A stretch of 64,000 nucleotides of DNA from Margaritispora aquatica (Eukaryota; Ascomycota; Leotiomycetes; Helotiales; Discinellaceae): NCBI GenBank assembly GCA_007644065.1, contig VJWN01000001.1, positions 696,340 through 760,339 on the forward strand, written 5' to 3'. The notes below the pieces were generated by a model that was given only the letters and a program-made list of their open reading frames with translations, ran no database searches and was not told where the DNA came from. The position numbers and the translations under genes are program-made. Shown here piece after piece: positions 43,968 through 54,224 of this stretch (position 1 is the stretch's first letter; each line of letters starts with the position of its first letter).

Positions 43968-46386
43968 TTAGCTCTTCTTTGAAAGGGCTTCCTCGACTTC
44001 ATCTTCGTCCTTGATCTCGTTCTGGATATTCGACTCATCTTCAATCTTTAGATCACCTTCGATCCCACCCTCACACTTCATTATTCGAAGCTTTGCTTCG
44101 TGCTCAGCCTTCAGGAGATTCTTGTACTTGTCCTCTAAGAAAGCGAAACGCTTCTTATTATCCCGCTCGTCCTGGTTGTACTCGGCCAAACGGCTATGAA
44201 CAAGCTCATTCATCTCCTCTGTCAGATTCTGCGGTTCGTCCTTGAACATCTGAGCAGTCAAACGCATATACTCCATATGTACAGAGTACAAGTCCAATGA
44301 CTCGGCCACGGCGGCGATCTCCTTCAGTAACCAGTTGCGCTTGTAGTTCGTGAACACAGCATCGTTCCCAGGCTTGACGAGACGAGCTTTGAAGTCCTTC
44401 AGCAAGTCGTAGGTATAGATGTTCGTCTCCTCAGGAGCCATTTTATCTTTTACTGAGGTCTTGACAATTTGAAAAGTTGGTGGAGCTGGAGGAACTGATT
44501 CGGCAAGAGAGGCGCTCTGCTTTGGAGTCCATGAAGAGAGATATGCCTTGGCAGTTTTGATGGATTGATAGTCGTTGTCGTTCTCTTCCAGAGCCTTGGC
44601 CAGCATTTTACCGTAATTGACTTTGGAGGCAGCAACCTTGGTAGCTTCTTCAGCAGCAAGTTCATCTTTAATCAACGCATCGTCCCAAACTGCGAGACTT
44701 TTGCCACTCATAGCACCGCGCTTATAGGTGATGACTTTGTCTGATACTAGTCTCTTCGGAACCTCTGAAGCAGCAATTCCTTCTCTGACCAGGAGATTTT
44801 GTTGGTGCTGCTTCATCGCCTCTGGATCGTTGATATCAAAATCAACAACGAACTTTGAGTTCATGCTCCCCTCTGACTTTTGGGCTTCCTCTTTTTCTTC
44901 TTCTTTCTTCTGGCGAATATTGGTGTTAATCTCATCAAGCTTGCAGAACATATCTGCGACTCTACTCTCCACTCGTTCCTTGGCTTCGATTTGTTCAATT
45001 GCCGATATGACTTGACTCTTTGAAATTGACATTTGGAGCATCTCGTGGGAGCGTGCGATCTCGACTTGAGTATGGTTCATGCCAAAGGGATCGAACTCGA
45101 CTTCATTATCAGCCGCTGACTTTGCCTTCTCAGCGGCAGCAATATCATGAATAGATCTTTCATTGCTCTTGCCACCAGCATCCTTTCGAGTCGAAGATTC
45201 GGCCTTGATGAATCTAGGAGCGGACTCAGAGCCAGCAAGCTCAACTCCACAGGAAGTCTCATCTTCTTCCTCGTTAGGATGACCATCTGCAACGAGAGCA
45301 GAAGAGTTGACGTCTTTGGGCTTTGTTGATTCAGTCTTACCATCGAGGACATCCTCGAGCCGTGAATCGGATGCAAGCTTCATTCCCGCAACGGCCTCCT
45401 GCCTCGCTGGAGATGACATGGCATTGATTCTGATATTTTTTGTGGTCTCGACCGATAACTGGGCCTGCGCCGTGGTCATTTCCTTCATAGGCTGGTACTT
45501 CTTAGCTTCCGCAGCCTGTAGAGCCGCATATTCGGCTTCATCCAACAAACGAGGACCCCAAGAAGCATCTGTCAGCGGTGCCTTGGTAAGTACAAAAGGA
45601 TTAAGGCCAAGCTTTTGCCGAATGTAGTCCAAGTCACCTCCTGTCATCGGCTCTCTTCTGCTGAGCTTTCGATCTTCGTTGTCAACAGCAGGGTGAGAAG
45701 AAGTTTCACAACCGTCAACGGATTTTTTGACAGCACCAAAAGCAGCAGAAGTTTCGAAATTGTCGCCGAGCTCAATGGGCTGGCTGACAGCCGTGGTTTG
45801 AGCAGGGTCTTCGGTCTTCTGAGTGTGCTTAATTGGCACGATGACGGCGTTGCGAAGAGTAGGAGTGGGAGCCATGGTCTTATTTATAAGTCAGCTACAG
45901 TACAGCGCGAAAGGGCGTGACGCTGTTGAGTGGAAGTTTGAAGCGAATTAAGAAATCAGAAGTCAATTCTTTGCAGACATGCGACTAGCTTTCGACTTCG
46001 ATCTTGTACATTGACTTTGGGGAATGAGAAAAGCAGAAGTGGAAAGGTAAACATACGTGGTTCGATGGAGCTTGCTTAGACTTGATCTGCGCGCTGTTGA
46101 TATGATCGTCGGTGACTTCGAAGTCAAAGGATGGCAAGGTCATGTAACCGTTGGCGGATACTGGATTCTCGATTCCCTCTGCGACGGTCTCGAGAAAGGA
46201 GCGCAGCGAAACAGGACGAGACTCTGCTTGTAGGATTTCTTCCGATAAAGCTCCCTCTTCGTGCTCTTCGAATAGTTGTTCAAAGGCGTGGTTGGGAATA
46301 ATCGGGTTATAAAAGCTGCGTCTCTTTGCTTTGTGTTTCTTGAGTGGCTCCGAGGCGCGATCGAATATTTTCTTGAGCAGGTCCAT
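43968..46386 (-). CDS. Large charged protein of unknown function, two-exon model
   Basis: The preferred model joins 46386-46057 (MDLLKKIFDRASEPLKKHKAKR..., 110 codons) to 45878-43968 through a 178-nt intron: donor GTATGT, branch CTGAC, acceptor ATAAG. It gives 746 residues. The alternative is two separate genes: a 133-residue protein ending at 45985 and a 635-residue protein from the ATG at 45875, which has a good context (ACCATGG). I favour the joined form because only about 110 bp would separate the two, the splice is exactly in frame, and other introns here also end in AAG. The protein is hydrophilic with long helical charged segments (KQKKEEEKEEAQKSEG and similar), a MTGGDLDYIRQKLGLNPFVL motif near 180-200, a YNQDERDNKKRFAFLEDKYKN helix near the end, and an acidic C-terminus. 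No known domain; probably nuclear or scaffolding. Confidence 0.6.
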
Positions 46387-47133
46387 GTTGGCGAGTCGAG
46401 GCTCGAGGCTATTTGACAGAGACAGGGCGTTCAATATCGTGGCGTTGTAGTTACTGGAGTTGCGAGGGCGCAGAAGATAGTCTGCGGAGTGATGGGTTGG
46501 GTCGTTTGGGGAACTTGGAGGGCGAGGGGAGAGGGAGGGGCAGGGCGTGGGAGTTAGGCGAGAGTTGCTAAATATTATTTGAGGGCGCTAGGAGGGTGAA
46601 TTTGGGGATTAGGAATTGAGAGATTGTCACGGGTTGGGATGTAGGATAGGATTGAGTTAATGTGATGTTCATAGTGGAATTGGATTGGATTGGGTATCGA
46701 TTCTGAGAGTTTTTATTAACTTGGGTTGAAATGGACAGTTGAGGTTGTCACCGACCAAAAAATGCTATGGTTTTACGCCGAACAACTTTCTACTGGCAAT
46801 AAATCATTCAGTTCGTTTTCGTCGAAACAGTACCTGAGATCCTACTAGATTTCTCACCAGACGAACTACCTCTACATGATGTATGCTGCGCTTTCAATCC
46901 GCGCATACCCTTAATGGTTTCTATAAACAAGAACACTCTGCCATCAGCGCATCACATTACATCACATCTTTTAAGGTATTCTTCGCTGTCATTTTTTCAA
47001 GACACACAATAGTTCCATTAACTTCACATTACATTCAGTACACTGCGGAATATGTTTTCTTCAAATCAGTAGTCCTACAAGGACTTGATGTAAGAGAGAC
47101 ACTTATCATGTGCTTTATTTTCAATACTCGGCG
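46387..47133. other. Intergenic stretch
   Basis: Promoter of the charged-protein gene, with purine-rich runs (GGGAGAGGGAGGGG near 46530), then AT-rich sequence. No gene is seen. Confidence 0.45.
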
Positions 47134-47514
47134 ATGCTTTCGAAGCATCGAAGTGTTGTGTTGTCATTGTTATTATCAATGTGGTTGTCAATCTGCCAAG
47201 TCCGAGGTTCGCTTATTATTTGCCACCCCCTTCGCGTAGTTTTGACGTCGAGTTGGCGTCGAGGAAACTTGGGATCGAAGGTGTTTTCTTTGTCAATTGA
47301 TAATATTGACAAAGGTTTTTGGGGGGGGGGGGTTGACAGCAATATTTTGAGGTTGAAATATTCCAATCAACATGGTCATTTGAAACTCGACTTTCTTCCT
47401 GAAGCGGAGCAGAAATACAGCTTCGTAATTCATGAAGGGAGTGCGTTTGTCGAGTCTGAACTTGACATGTCGACCATAAACAGAGCTGCAGACATGGATG
47501 CATTTTACAAGTAG
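47134..47514 (+). CDS. Doubtful small secreted protein ORF with a 12-G tract
   Basis: A 126-codon frame from the ATG at 47134. The first 25 residues (MLSKHRSVVLSLLLSMWLSI, then CQVRG) look like a signal peptide: basic n-region, Leu/Val/Ser h-region and a plausible cleavage near VRG. The rest is soluble and mildly charged, with short alternating hydrophobic strands (SKVFSLSIDNIDKGFW, KYSFVIHEGSAFVESELD). No domain is recognised and it has only two other Cys. Twelve consecutive G at 47321-47332 encode WGGG-V, and any slippage there would destroy the reading frame. Isolated within a 1.7 kb gap, it could be a fast-evolving effector-like gene, a dying gene or chance. Confidence 0.3.
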   Translation: MLSKHRSVVLSLLLSMWLSICQVRGSLIICHPLRVVLTSSWRRGNLGSKVFSLSIDNIDKGFWGGGVDSNILRLKYSNQHGHLKLDFLPEAEQKYSFVIHEGSAFVESELDMSTINRAADMDAFYK

Positions 47515-48084
47515 TGGAAACTCGGTAGTTGGGAAGAGGAATCCTTGATTGAAAATGGCCTTTATAGGAGCCTTCCCTGAGTTAGAATTGGAAATGAATC
47601 GCGTTTATGTAAGCTCAAGTCTTGTTGTTCACGTACTATTGGAGCCGATTGTGGAATTCAATTGATGGCGTTACAGTTGGAAATCATTATTCTTCATTTC
47701 ACAGGCAAAGCGGCTACAAGGAGGTTACCCTGACATTTAATTTTGTGCTAAGTTTCGCTTCATGTCCTCCGCCCGTTTCTTGTCTTTAGTCAACTCTGAA
47801 CACTGTATGATTGTAATCCCACAATTGATTGGAAACTCCAACAACATGCTCCGATCAATTCACATGCTCGGTAACCAGAGCAAGACGTCGCCCGACTCCC
47901 TGTATTTAGAAGATGAAATCTGCCATAGAGAGCATAAACTCCAACACCACAAATGTCACCTCTTTCAGAACATGATCACAATACAGCCAAGAACCGCTCC
48001 TTCATGCCATTTACCTAACCCAAACAACAAACGCCACAATCTTGCTCCTCCTACCCTCACTGCAGACTCCATACAAAATTATTC
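47515..48084. other. Convergent intergenic stretch
   Basis: No supported gene; 3' region of the minus-strand gene that ends at 48085. Confidence 0.4.
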
Positions 48085-49542
48085 TCAATTCCCACTCAGC
48101 GCGTCACATAATCCTCTGATGCCCGCATTCATATTTTTATGAAATCTCATACTCTCGCGCACGATGCTGAACTTCATCCTCATGTTGTTATCGATCATTC
48201 TCTCCAAATTGGCCACGCAGTCCTCCGCGCCCTCCATCTGCGCTGAGATGACCAGACGCTTAAGGCGAGCGATGTGGGCATCATTGGCGTTCAAGAAGAC
48301 GCGGATTATATTGTCGGCTACGTCGCCCCAGTATGCCTGCTCTGAGAGTGACATTGGAAAGTAGAGGATGGGGAGAGCAGCTCTGACTTTGTTGATGTTG
48401 ATGCTGGTGCCGACAACTGGCACGTGGTATGATGTGGGGTTCGTGGTGTTGATTAGGCGAGACTGTTCTGAATGTAAGGCCATATTTGAGCGTTGTGGCT
48501 CCGGTGATGAGAGAGCGGCTGTAGAACACGTTTGGAACTCTACAGCAAGGGAATTTATTGGCTTCATAGACCGTGGCTTGAGTTTCTGAAGGTCTAAGTC
48601 TTCAGATTGTGGCGTATCAAAGTTGACAGCCCTAGGCTGGACCTTGAGCCATTTTGCTTCGAACTTAAAGAGTTTGGTATTGAAAATCATCTCTTCGTAG
48701 GGCAGAGGCTTCGTGGGCGTTACGGGTGTGGTGGGTGTATCAGGAGATTGAAGTTCATTCTCGGAAGCTGAGATACTAGGAGGTAACAAGAGAGCGTGTT
48801 GCTTTGGAGTGACATACGTGTGGTCCACTGAACTCCTCTTGGTAGAAAACTCTTGAATCGTAGTTGTCATCATCTGAACTCTAGACACTTTTGGGAGACG
48901 AGACGCTTGAATGAGAGTACCGGTCACTGGGATAGAGGAGGCTGTGCTACCTTCAGTTGACAAGAGAACATTTTCCTTTGGAAATTCATACTTCCTGACC
49001 GATAGATTTCCCGGGGTGGGAGACTCTATTACAGTGATTTCAAATGAAGACGATTGACTGATGCGAGAAGCTTGCTTGGGCGTTTCAAACACCGAGACCA
49101 AAGAAGCTATTGGCAAGCTAACCTGCAGCTTCCTACGACCGGTGGACGAAGTAGGTGGGTGTGGCGAGCTGTGAATCTTCTGCATGGCCTTCGCAGCGTC
49201 GAAACGCAGACGAGCGCGATTTACCCGTTCAGCTTTCTCGGCGGTGGGAGATAGTTCCTTTGATCGCGTTAGTTGAAGCCAAGGTACCTGAGTAATGAGA
49301 AGGAATCGCAACTGAAGGGGCATGGCTGCGACTTAGCGAGGAAGAGAATGTAACTGAGTGGGGGAGGAAGTGCAACTTAAGAGGGAGGGAAAGCGGTTGA
49401 GCGAGGGAGAAAGTGTGCTGTTTCGAGCGAAGTGATAACTCACCGGATCTCGCTGTCTCCACGACCTAGACCTGCGACGCGTGATTGCGGTAGAAGGGCA
49501 GGCATAGAAGAGACCCATTTGTCCATGCTTTTCTTCGTTCAT
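48085..49542 (-). CDS. Ser/Thr/Pro-rich protein of unknown function
   Basis: Two-exon model: 49542-49444 (33 codons, MNEEKHGQMGLFYACPSTAI... ending RQRDP) and 49287-48085, with a 156-nt intron (GTGAGT...ACTCAG) joining phase 0 to VPWLQLTRSKELSPTAEKAE. It gives 433 residues. The alternative is a start at the ATG 49323 inside that intron (412 residues). The upstream start is preferred for its good splice signals and continuous basic/aromatic character. Residues about 60-270 are Ser/Thr/Pro-rich and likely disordered, with several [ST]P sites (SPDTPTTPVTPTKP). The last 90 residues look helical and folded: SEQAYWGDVADNIIRVFLNA, then HIARLKRLVISAQMEG. No domain is recognised. A regulatory, phosphorylated protein is plausible; probably lineage-specific. 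Confidence 0.62.
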
Positions 49543-50734
49543 CTTGTTGTATAGTTAGTTAACAAATAGATCAACGTTGAGATATGGTTGTACTTACGGT
49601 GAAGTGATGCCTTGCTGAAGTAGTGTTACGTCGAAGTGAAGCTTACCTCGCTTTGTTGAGGTGTTGAAGAGATGAATAGACAATATGACGGGGAATTGGA
49701 AATTCGGTGAATTGAAGAGACGCGAGGGCGTCTTATATAGAAGGGGAAAAAATGAAGACGCGTTAAGGAAGTACGCTAAGCAGAGATGGGTACCCGAATG
49801 CCTTATATATCTTTGCAAGTCTAGGCGGATTCACTTTTGTCTGGATTCTTATTGCATAAGACTTAGCTAAGTATGCAGGTTACCAGACTAGGAAGTCGAC
49901 TCACAACATTCTAAGTTCAGCTTCGTTGACACGATAGGATGAGTTATGTCTTGCTAGATGATAAATCTTTTTAAGTCATAGATGTGTTTGTGTATTCTAA
50001 TGACGTATCCATTTGCAAGCTCGACGCCAAAGCTTAATTTAGTCAAAGGACAACGGTGAGTATTGAAAGTCCCTCATTATATCTGTAACACAGTAGCATC
50101 ACTTCTACATAACTATACACACTAGAGATATACAGAGGGACAAGATACGTCCACACCCCGCTTGCTGAACACTAGATATTTATACAACGTTCAAAGTGAA
50201 CTGTAGAGCAAACATAAAATAACTAATGTTATTACTTCAAAACGCGAAGGGACAGAAAACCAGCAAGGAGACATCGCTTAAACACAAACAACAAAGAGCT
50301 TGGTAAATCCAATTCACTCTATTGATCTAAAAGCTCGCTCGCTCGCTCATCTTCTTAACTAAGTAGACCACCCGACCCCTCTTCTCCTATCTTACAACCC
50401 CACAAGCAATCTGACTCCATGCATGTATACCTCCCACCATTCCCTATCCCTAGCCATGTCTATGCATCCTTTGCATTTTAGCTCCCGAAGATATTTTTTT
50501 CCTCACAAGGAGAGTTGGCAGTTCCTGTCAGGCATATCCGTCGAAATGCTAAAGAATATATACCTCTAAGCAGCTTCCTCAAGCCTGCTTCTAATGTTTG
50601 TACAATGTCTCTCTTATTTTTTGGGTCCATTCTGGTATTCCCACCTGTACTGTGCCTGTGCCATGTCTGCCGTGAAATCGTTATTCGTTCCTCAGGACTC
50701 TTTCATTCTTGTTTTTCGCTCCCCATATATTCTC
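49543..50734. other. Intergenic stretch
   Basis: 1.2 kb with the promoter of the 49542 gene and the 3' UTR of the DENN gene. It contains a short GCTC run (about 50333-50346). No gene is seen. Confidence 0.45.
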
Positions 50735-53700
50735 TCACTTTCCTCTCAATAGGTCTCTTGTTGCAGCCACTGTGGCTCCACCAATCATGCTTGGGACAGC
50801 CTTCCTGCCTACTCTCTTCCCTGGCAAGTCCATTCTTGGGACACCCTGGATGACTCTCGGTTCACGCATCAAGCCAACATCTAGTTGAGCTGGGATGCGT
50901 GACACAATGCTTCTGTAGTCTCCTGGGAACTTTGCAGTTGGCGTTGGTACTGCTGCACTCACCCAGAGGTGATCTGAAGTATCTTCCAAGAACGACGGTC
51001 GTGTAGGTTTGTTTGAGAAGAATGATCCACGACCACGGGATTTCTTGGCCATGATGATACTATCAAACAGTTGGATGCTAGGATCTTCGGCTTTCGTTGT
51101 TTCGCGCTCGTGAATGAATTCATTGAAAGCTATAAATTGTTAGAACATACTAAGAATAGTTTGGGGAAACTTACCTTGCGTTTGTTTGAGCATAGTGACA
51201 TAATCATGCTGTTCTTGTGGCAAGCTCTTGATGAATCCATTCATATCAAACCCATAAATCAAACCCGCAGATTTTTGCTCCTTGGTCGGGCGACCAAGGA
51301 ATTTCCTATAGGTAAAGAACAAACTTGCAAAGCAACGCACGAATGCAGCCCGGACTCTGTCAGCATGAAAAGCTGCCGGGCAAACTAAAGACACATGGCC
51401 TAAGCAACGACCGTGTGAGATGGTGCTGCAGCTTGTGCACTTATAAAATCCATCGCCCTCTGCCTTGTCATCACATATTGAGCAAACAGATCCAAGATCA
51501 TTGCGGTCCAAATGGAAGCAATGTCCCTCAACCCATACTGTAGTATCAGTGTTGCGAACTGGCTGCATGAGCATGTTGGGCATGATTGTAGATGCGGCAA
51601 GGGTTGAGGCAGCATATGTTGATGGAGCATAGCCATAGGTAGACTTGGCATCCATTGATAAGGCTGATGTAGAAAAGCTTGTGGTGTGTCCACTATTGAA
51701 TGGTATACTGGGTCGTCGTAGTGTGGCATGCCTGTCAACACCAAAAGAAGCGCTTCGCCGGGAGTGATTGTCAAAATGACCTGAGCGTTTCTCTCGTAAT
51801 GTAGCTGATAGGGCAAAGCCAGAGTCGTTACGCGAGATAGGAGTCGTAGGCAGCGGGGGAAATGTTCCTGATATTGGTGATACAGAACTTGGAGGACTTG
51901 TTCCATTTGACTTGCCCGTAGATGGTCTATCGACACGACCATGATCATTCTTGGTTTGCAGGAACGCATTGAATACCAGTGGCTTTCGTGCTTTGATTGG
52001 GTCTGGCTCCCCGAAAGTTGTAGAATTCTGACTGACATACTTTGGTAAACTGCTTCCTTGTGCATTCTGTCCAAATATTGCCTCATTTTCAGACGAGAAT
52101 GCATCATACGGAAATGACTCAATAGCATATGGAGGTGGCCCGACTGGCACACCACATCTATTGTGATGAGGAGCGGCCAATTGAAGGAGAGATACCAGTT
52201 TGCGACGTTGTTGTCTTGGCAAAAACACTGGCTGAACACAAGACTCGATGATATCTTGATCTAAGTCGACTAGCACAAAGTCATCCTCGGGGAGCTCAAT
52301 ATTTTCGTATCTTCGCTCGATTCCCACGATGTATGGACATGGGGCGTCCAAAGCGTTGAGCAATCTTGCAGGAAGCACTGGAATAAAGATGCTTGCCCAC
52401 TTCATGGGATAAAGCAAACTTGCCAGAGCTCTACTTGCTAGGTGAAGCATAGCGGTATGCGAAGACAGGAGAATAATCCTACACTCTGATAAAGCGAACT
52501 CTACCAAAGCCACGATGTTTTGGATGCTGAGACATCGGAAAAAAGCATAGAGATCGGTGCTTCGCGAGCCTGGTAGCTCATTGGCAGCTTCTTTCCTGGC
52601 GAACAGGCGTAGCTCCCTGACCGCAAGTTCTACCTGAGTTTTCGAAGAGATCGGACTTAGTGCTTCTGTGCACAGGTTGACGACGTATCGCTCCAGAGGC
52701 TGCCACCGTCCGACTTTTGGCGAGCTTGGTGGTACCCTCAGCACTCCGCCATCAGCCATAGGAACAACCACTGCTTTCAACCACTCCTTCCAGAAGCTTG
52801 TAAGACTAGCGTCTCGGCCGAGAATCCCATAAGCTCTCGGTGTCCAGAGTCCAGTCTCGCCATCAGTCAGACCATCAATCTTGGCTGCAGCACCATGTCG
52901 AACAGGTCTAAGCATGTCTGTCATCAAGCCGATTTTCTCCTCCACAGCACTGATTTGCTCCTCTAAAGTGTCCCGAGCGGCAGATCCAGAGACAGCTCCT
53001 GGTAGCTTAGCAAGCAAACTCGAAAGATTGGCTCTCTCAGAGGCGAGTCTCTCTCCTAGACTGGCTGCAAGTTCTCGCTCCTCGTTTGTCATGTGACTTT
53101 GTCTCCATTGTTCACATCGTCTCTCAACATTGGCAGCAGCATCCTGATTCAGGGGCATCCAAACGATGACAGTAATGCCATAAATTTTAGAATTATCGTC
53201 TGAGGTCATTGCAAACCCATGCCAGGTTGATCGAGGTCGCTCATCGGCAGAAACTATGTTGATGTCGTTTGGAAAAGCAAACATCGGCACATAGTCTGGG
53301 AAACGACCCCTTCGCTTCACTTCGTCCACTGCCGATTTTGGTGGGTATCTGTCCAGCAATACAGGTTCAAAGCGACGCTTCAGAGGATGCATGTCGGGAT
53401 CCGCATTGAGAGGTTCAGGGGGTGGAATGACAGAGTTGTAGTTGCTCATTCGTTTCGAAGTCCTTACAGATGCTATGTGACCAACTCATTAGCTCAAAAG
53501 GGCCTTTCCAAAAACTAGAAATTTGGTGATGCCACAATACGCCGCCGCCAAAGACAAATGAAAACAGAAACTCACAAGAACGATTGGCCATAGAAGACTG
53601 CCTCTTCGCACTGCTCATATCTCGAAAGCTGATCCTCCGCCGGATACTGCCCCCAACGGTTTTAAGTGGACTCCTCCTTCCACCTGCAGCCCCGTTACTC

Positions 53701-54224
53701 TCAGTCTCCTGCTTCTTCAAACTCTCTGTCCTCGGATGTGTCATGGGCGGTGGCTTCTGTACATGAGCTCCAGCACTAAAGCTCAGATCGTCCAGAAAAT
53801 TCTCCCTCTCGTTCGCAAACTTGAGCAACGCTTCGTCGAAGTTGAAGCCGCTCAAACCCTGTTTCCCGTCCCCATTCATGCCCGCCTTGATCGTCATGCT
53901 ACTCCTGTTACTCCTCGTCTTGTCTTGCTCGTCCAGGGCCGCAATCGAGCCCCGTTGGTCGTTTGGGGACTTGCTCAACTTATTCCAGGAGTTGTTGCGC
54001 GAGTGACGCGCTGTAGCTCGATTTGTGCCATTGCTCTGAGGTGAAGAGTAGCCTTCTCCTTCACTGCCTTCTTCTATGGTCGCATCGACAACTGGGGAGG
54101 GGGGTCCACCGATGAAGGCCTTCTCCTTCGGGTTTGTAGGACCAAAGACGGGGTCGCTGTAAGATAGGGAATCGATTCCAGCAATCCAGAAATAGTCGGC
54201 CAAGGGGGCAGAAGTGCTGTCCAT
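50735..54224 (-). CDS. DENN-domain protein with internal C1-type zinc finger, putative Rab GEF
   Basis: Three exons: 54224-53576, 53472-51175 and 51129-50735, giving 1113 residues. The N-terminal 225 residues are mostly disordered, with basic Ser-rich patches (RRRISFRDMSSAKR). uDENN: DYVPMFAFPNDINIVSADER and FAMTSDDNSKIYGITVIVW. cDENN: LSIQNIVALVEFALSECRII, ASLLYPMKWASIFIPVLPA, ALDAPCPYIVGI, and DDFVLVDLDQDII. A long Ser/Pro-rich insert follows, then a C1-like finger (about 866-915; GHCFHL...CSIC...CTSC...HGRC...VC). The dDENN helices (AAFVRCFASLFFTYRKFLG, IKSLPQEQHDYVTML, AFNEFIHERE) run across the second intron. DENN proteins exchange GDP on Rabs; the C1 finger probably binds lipid and directs membrane location. 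This DENN+C1 order is characteristic of filamentous fungi. The Rab target is unknown. Confidence 0.92.
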
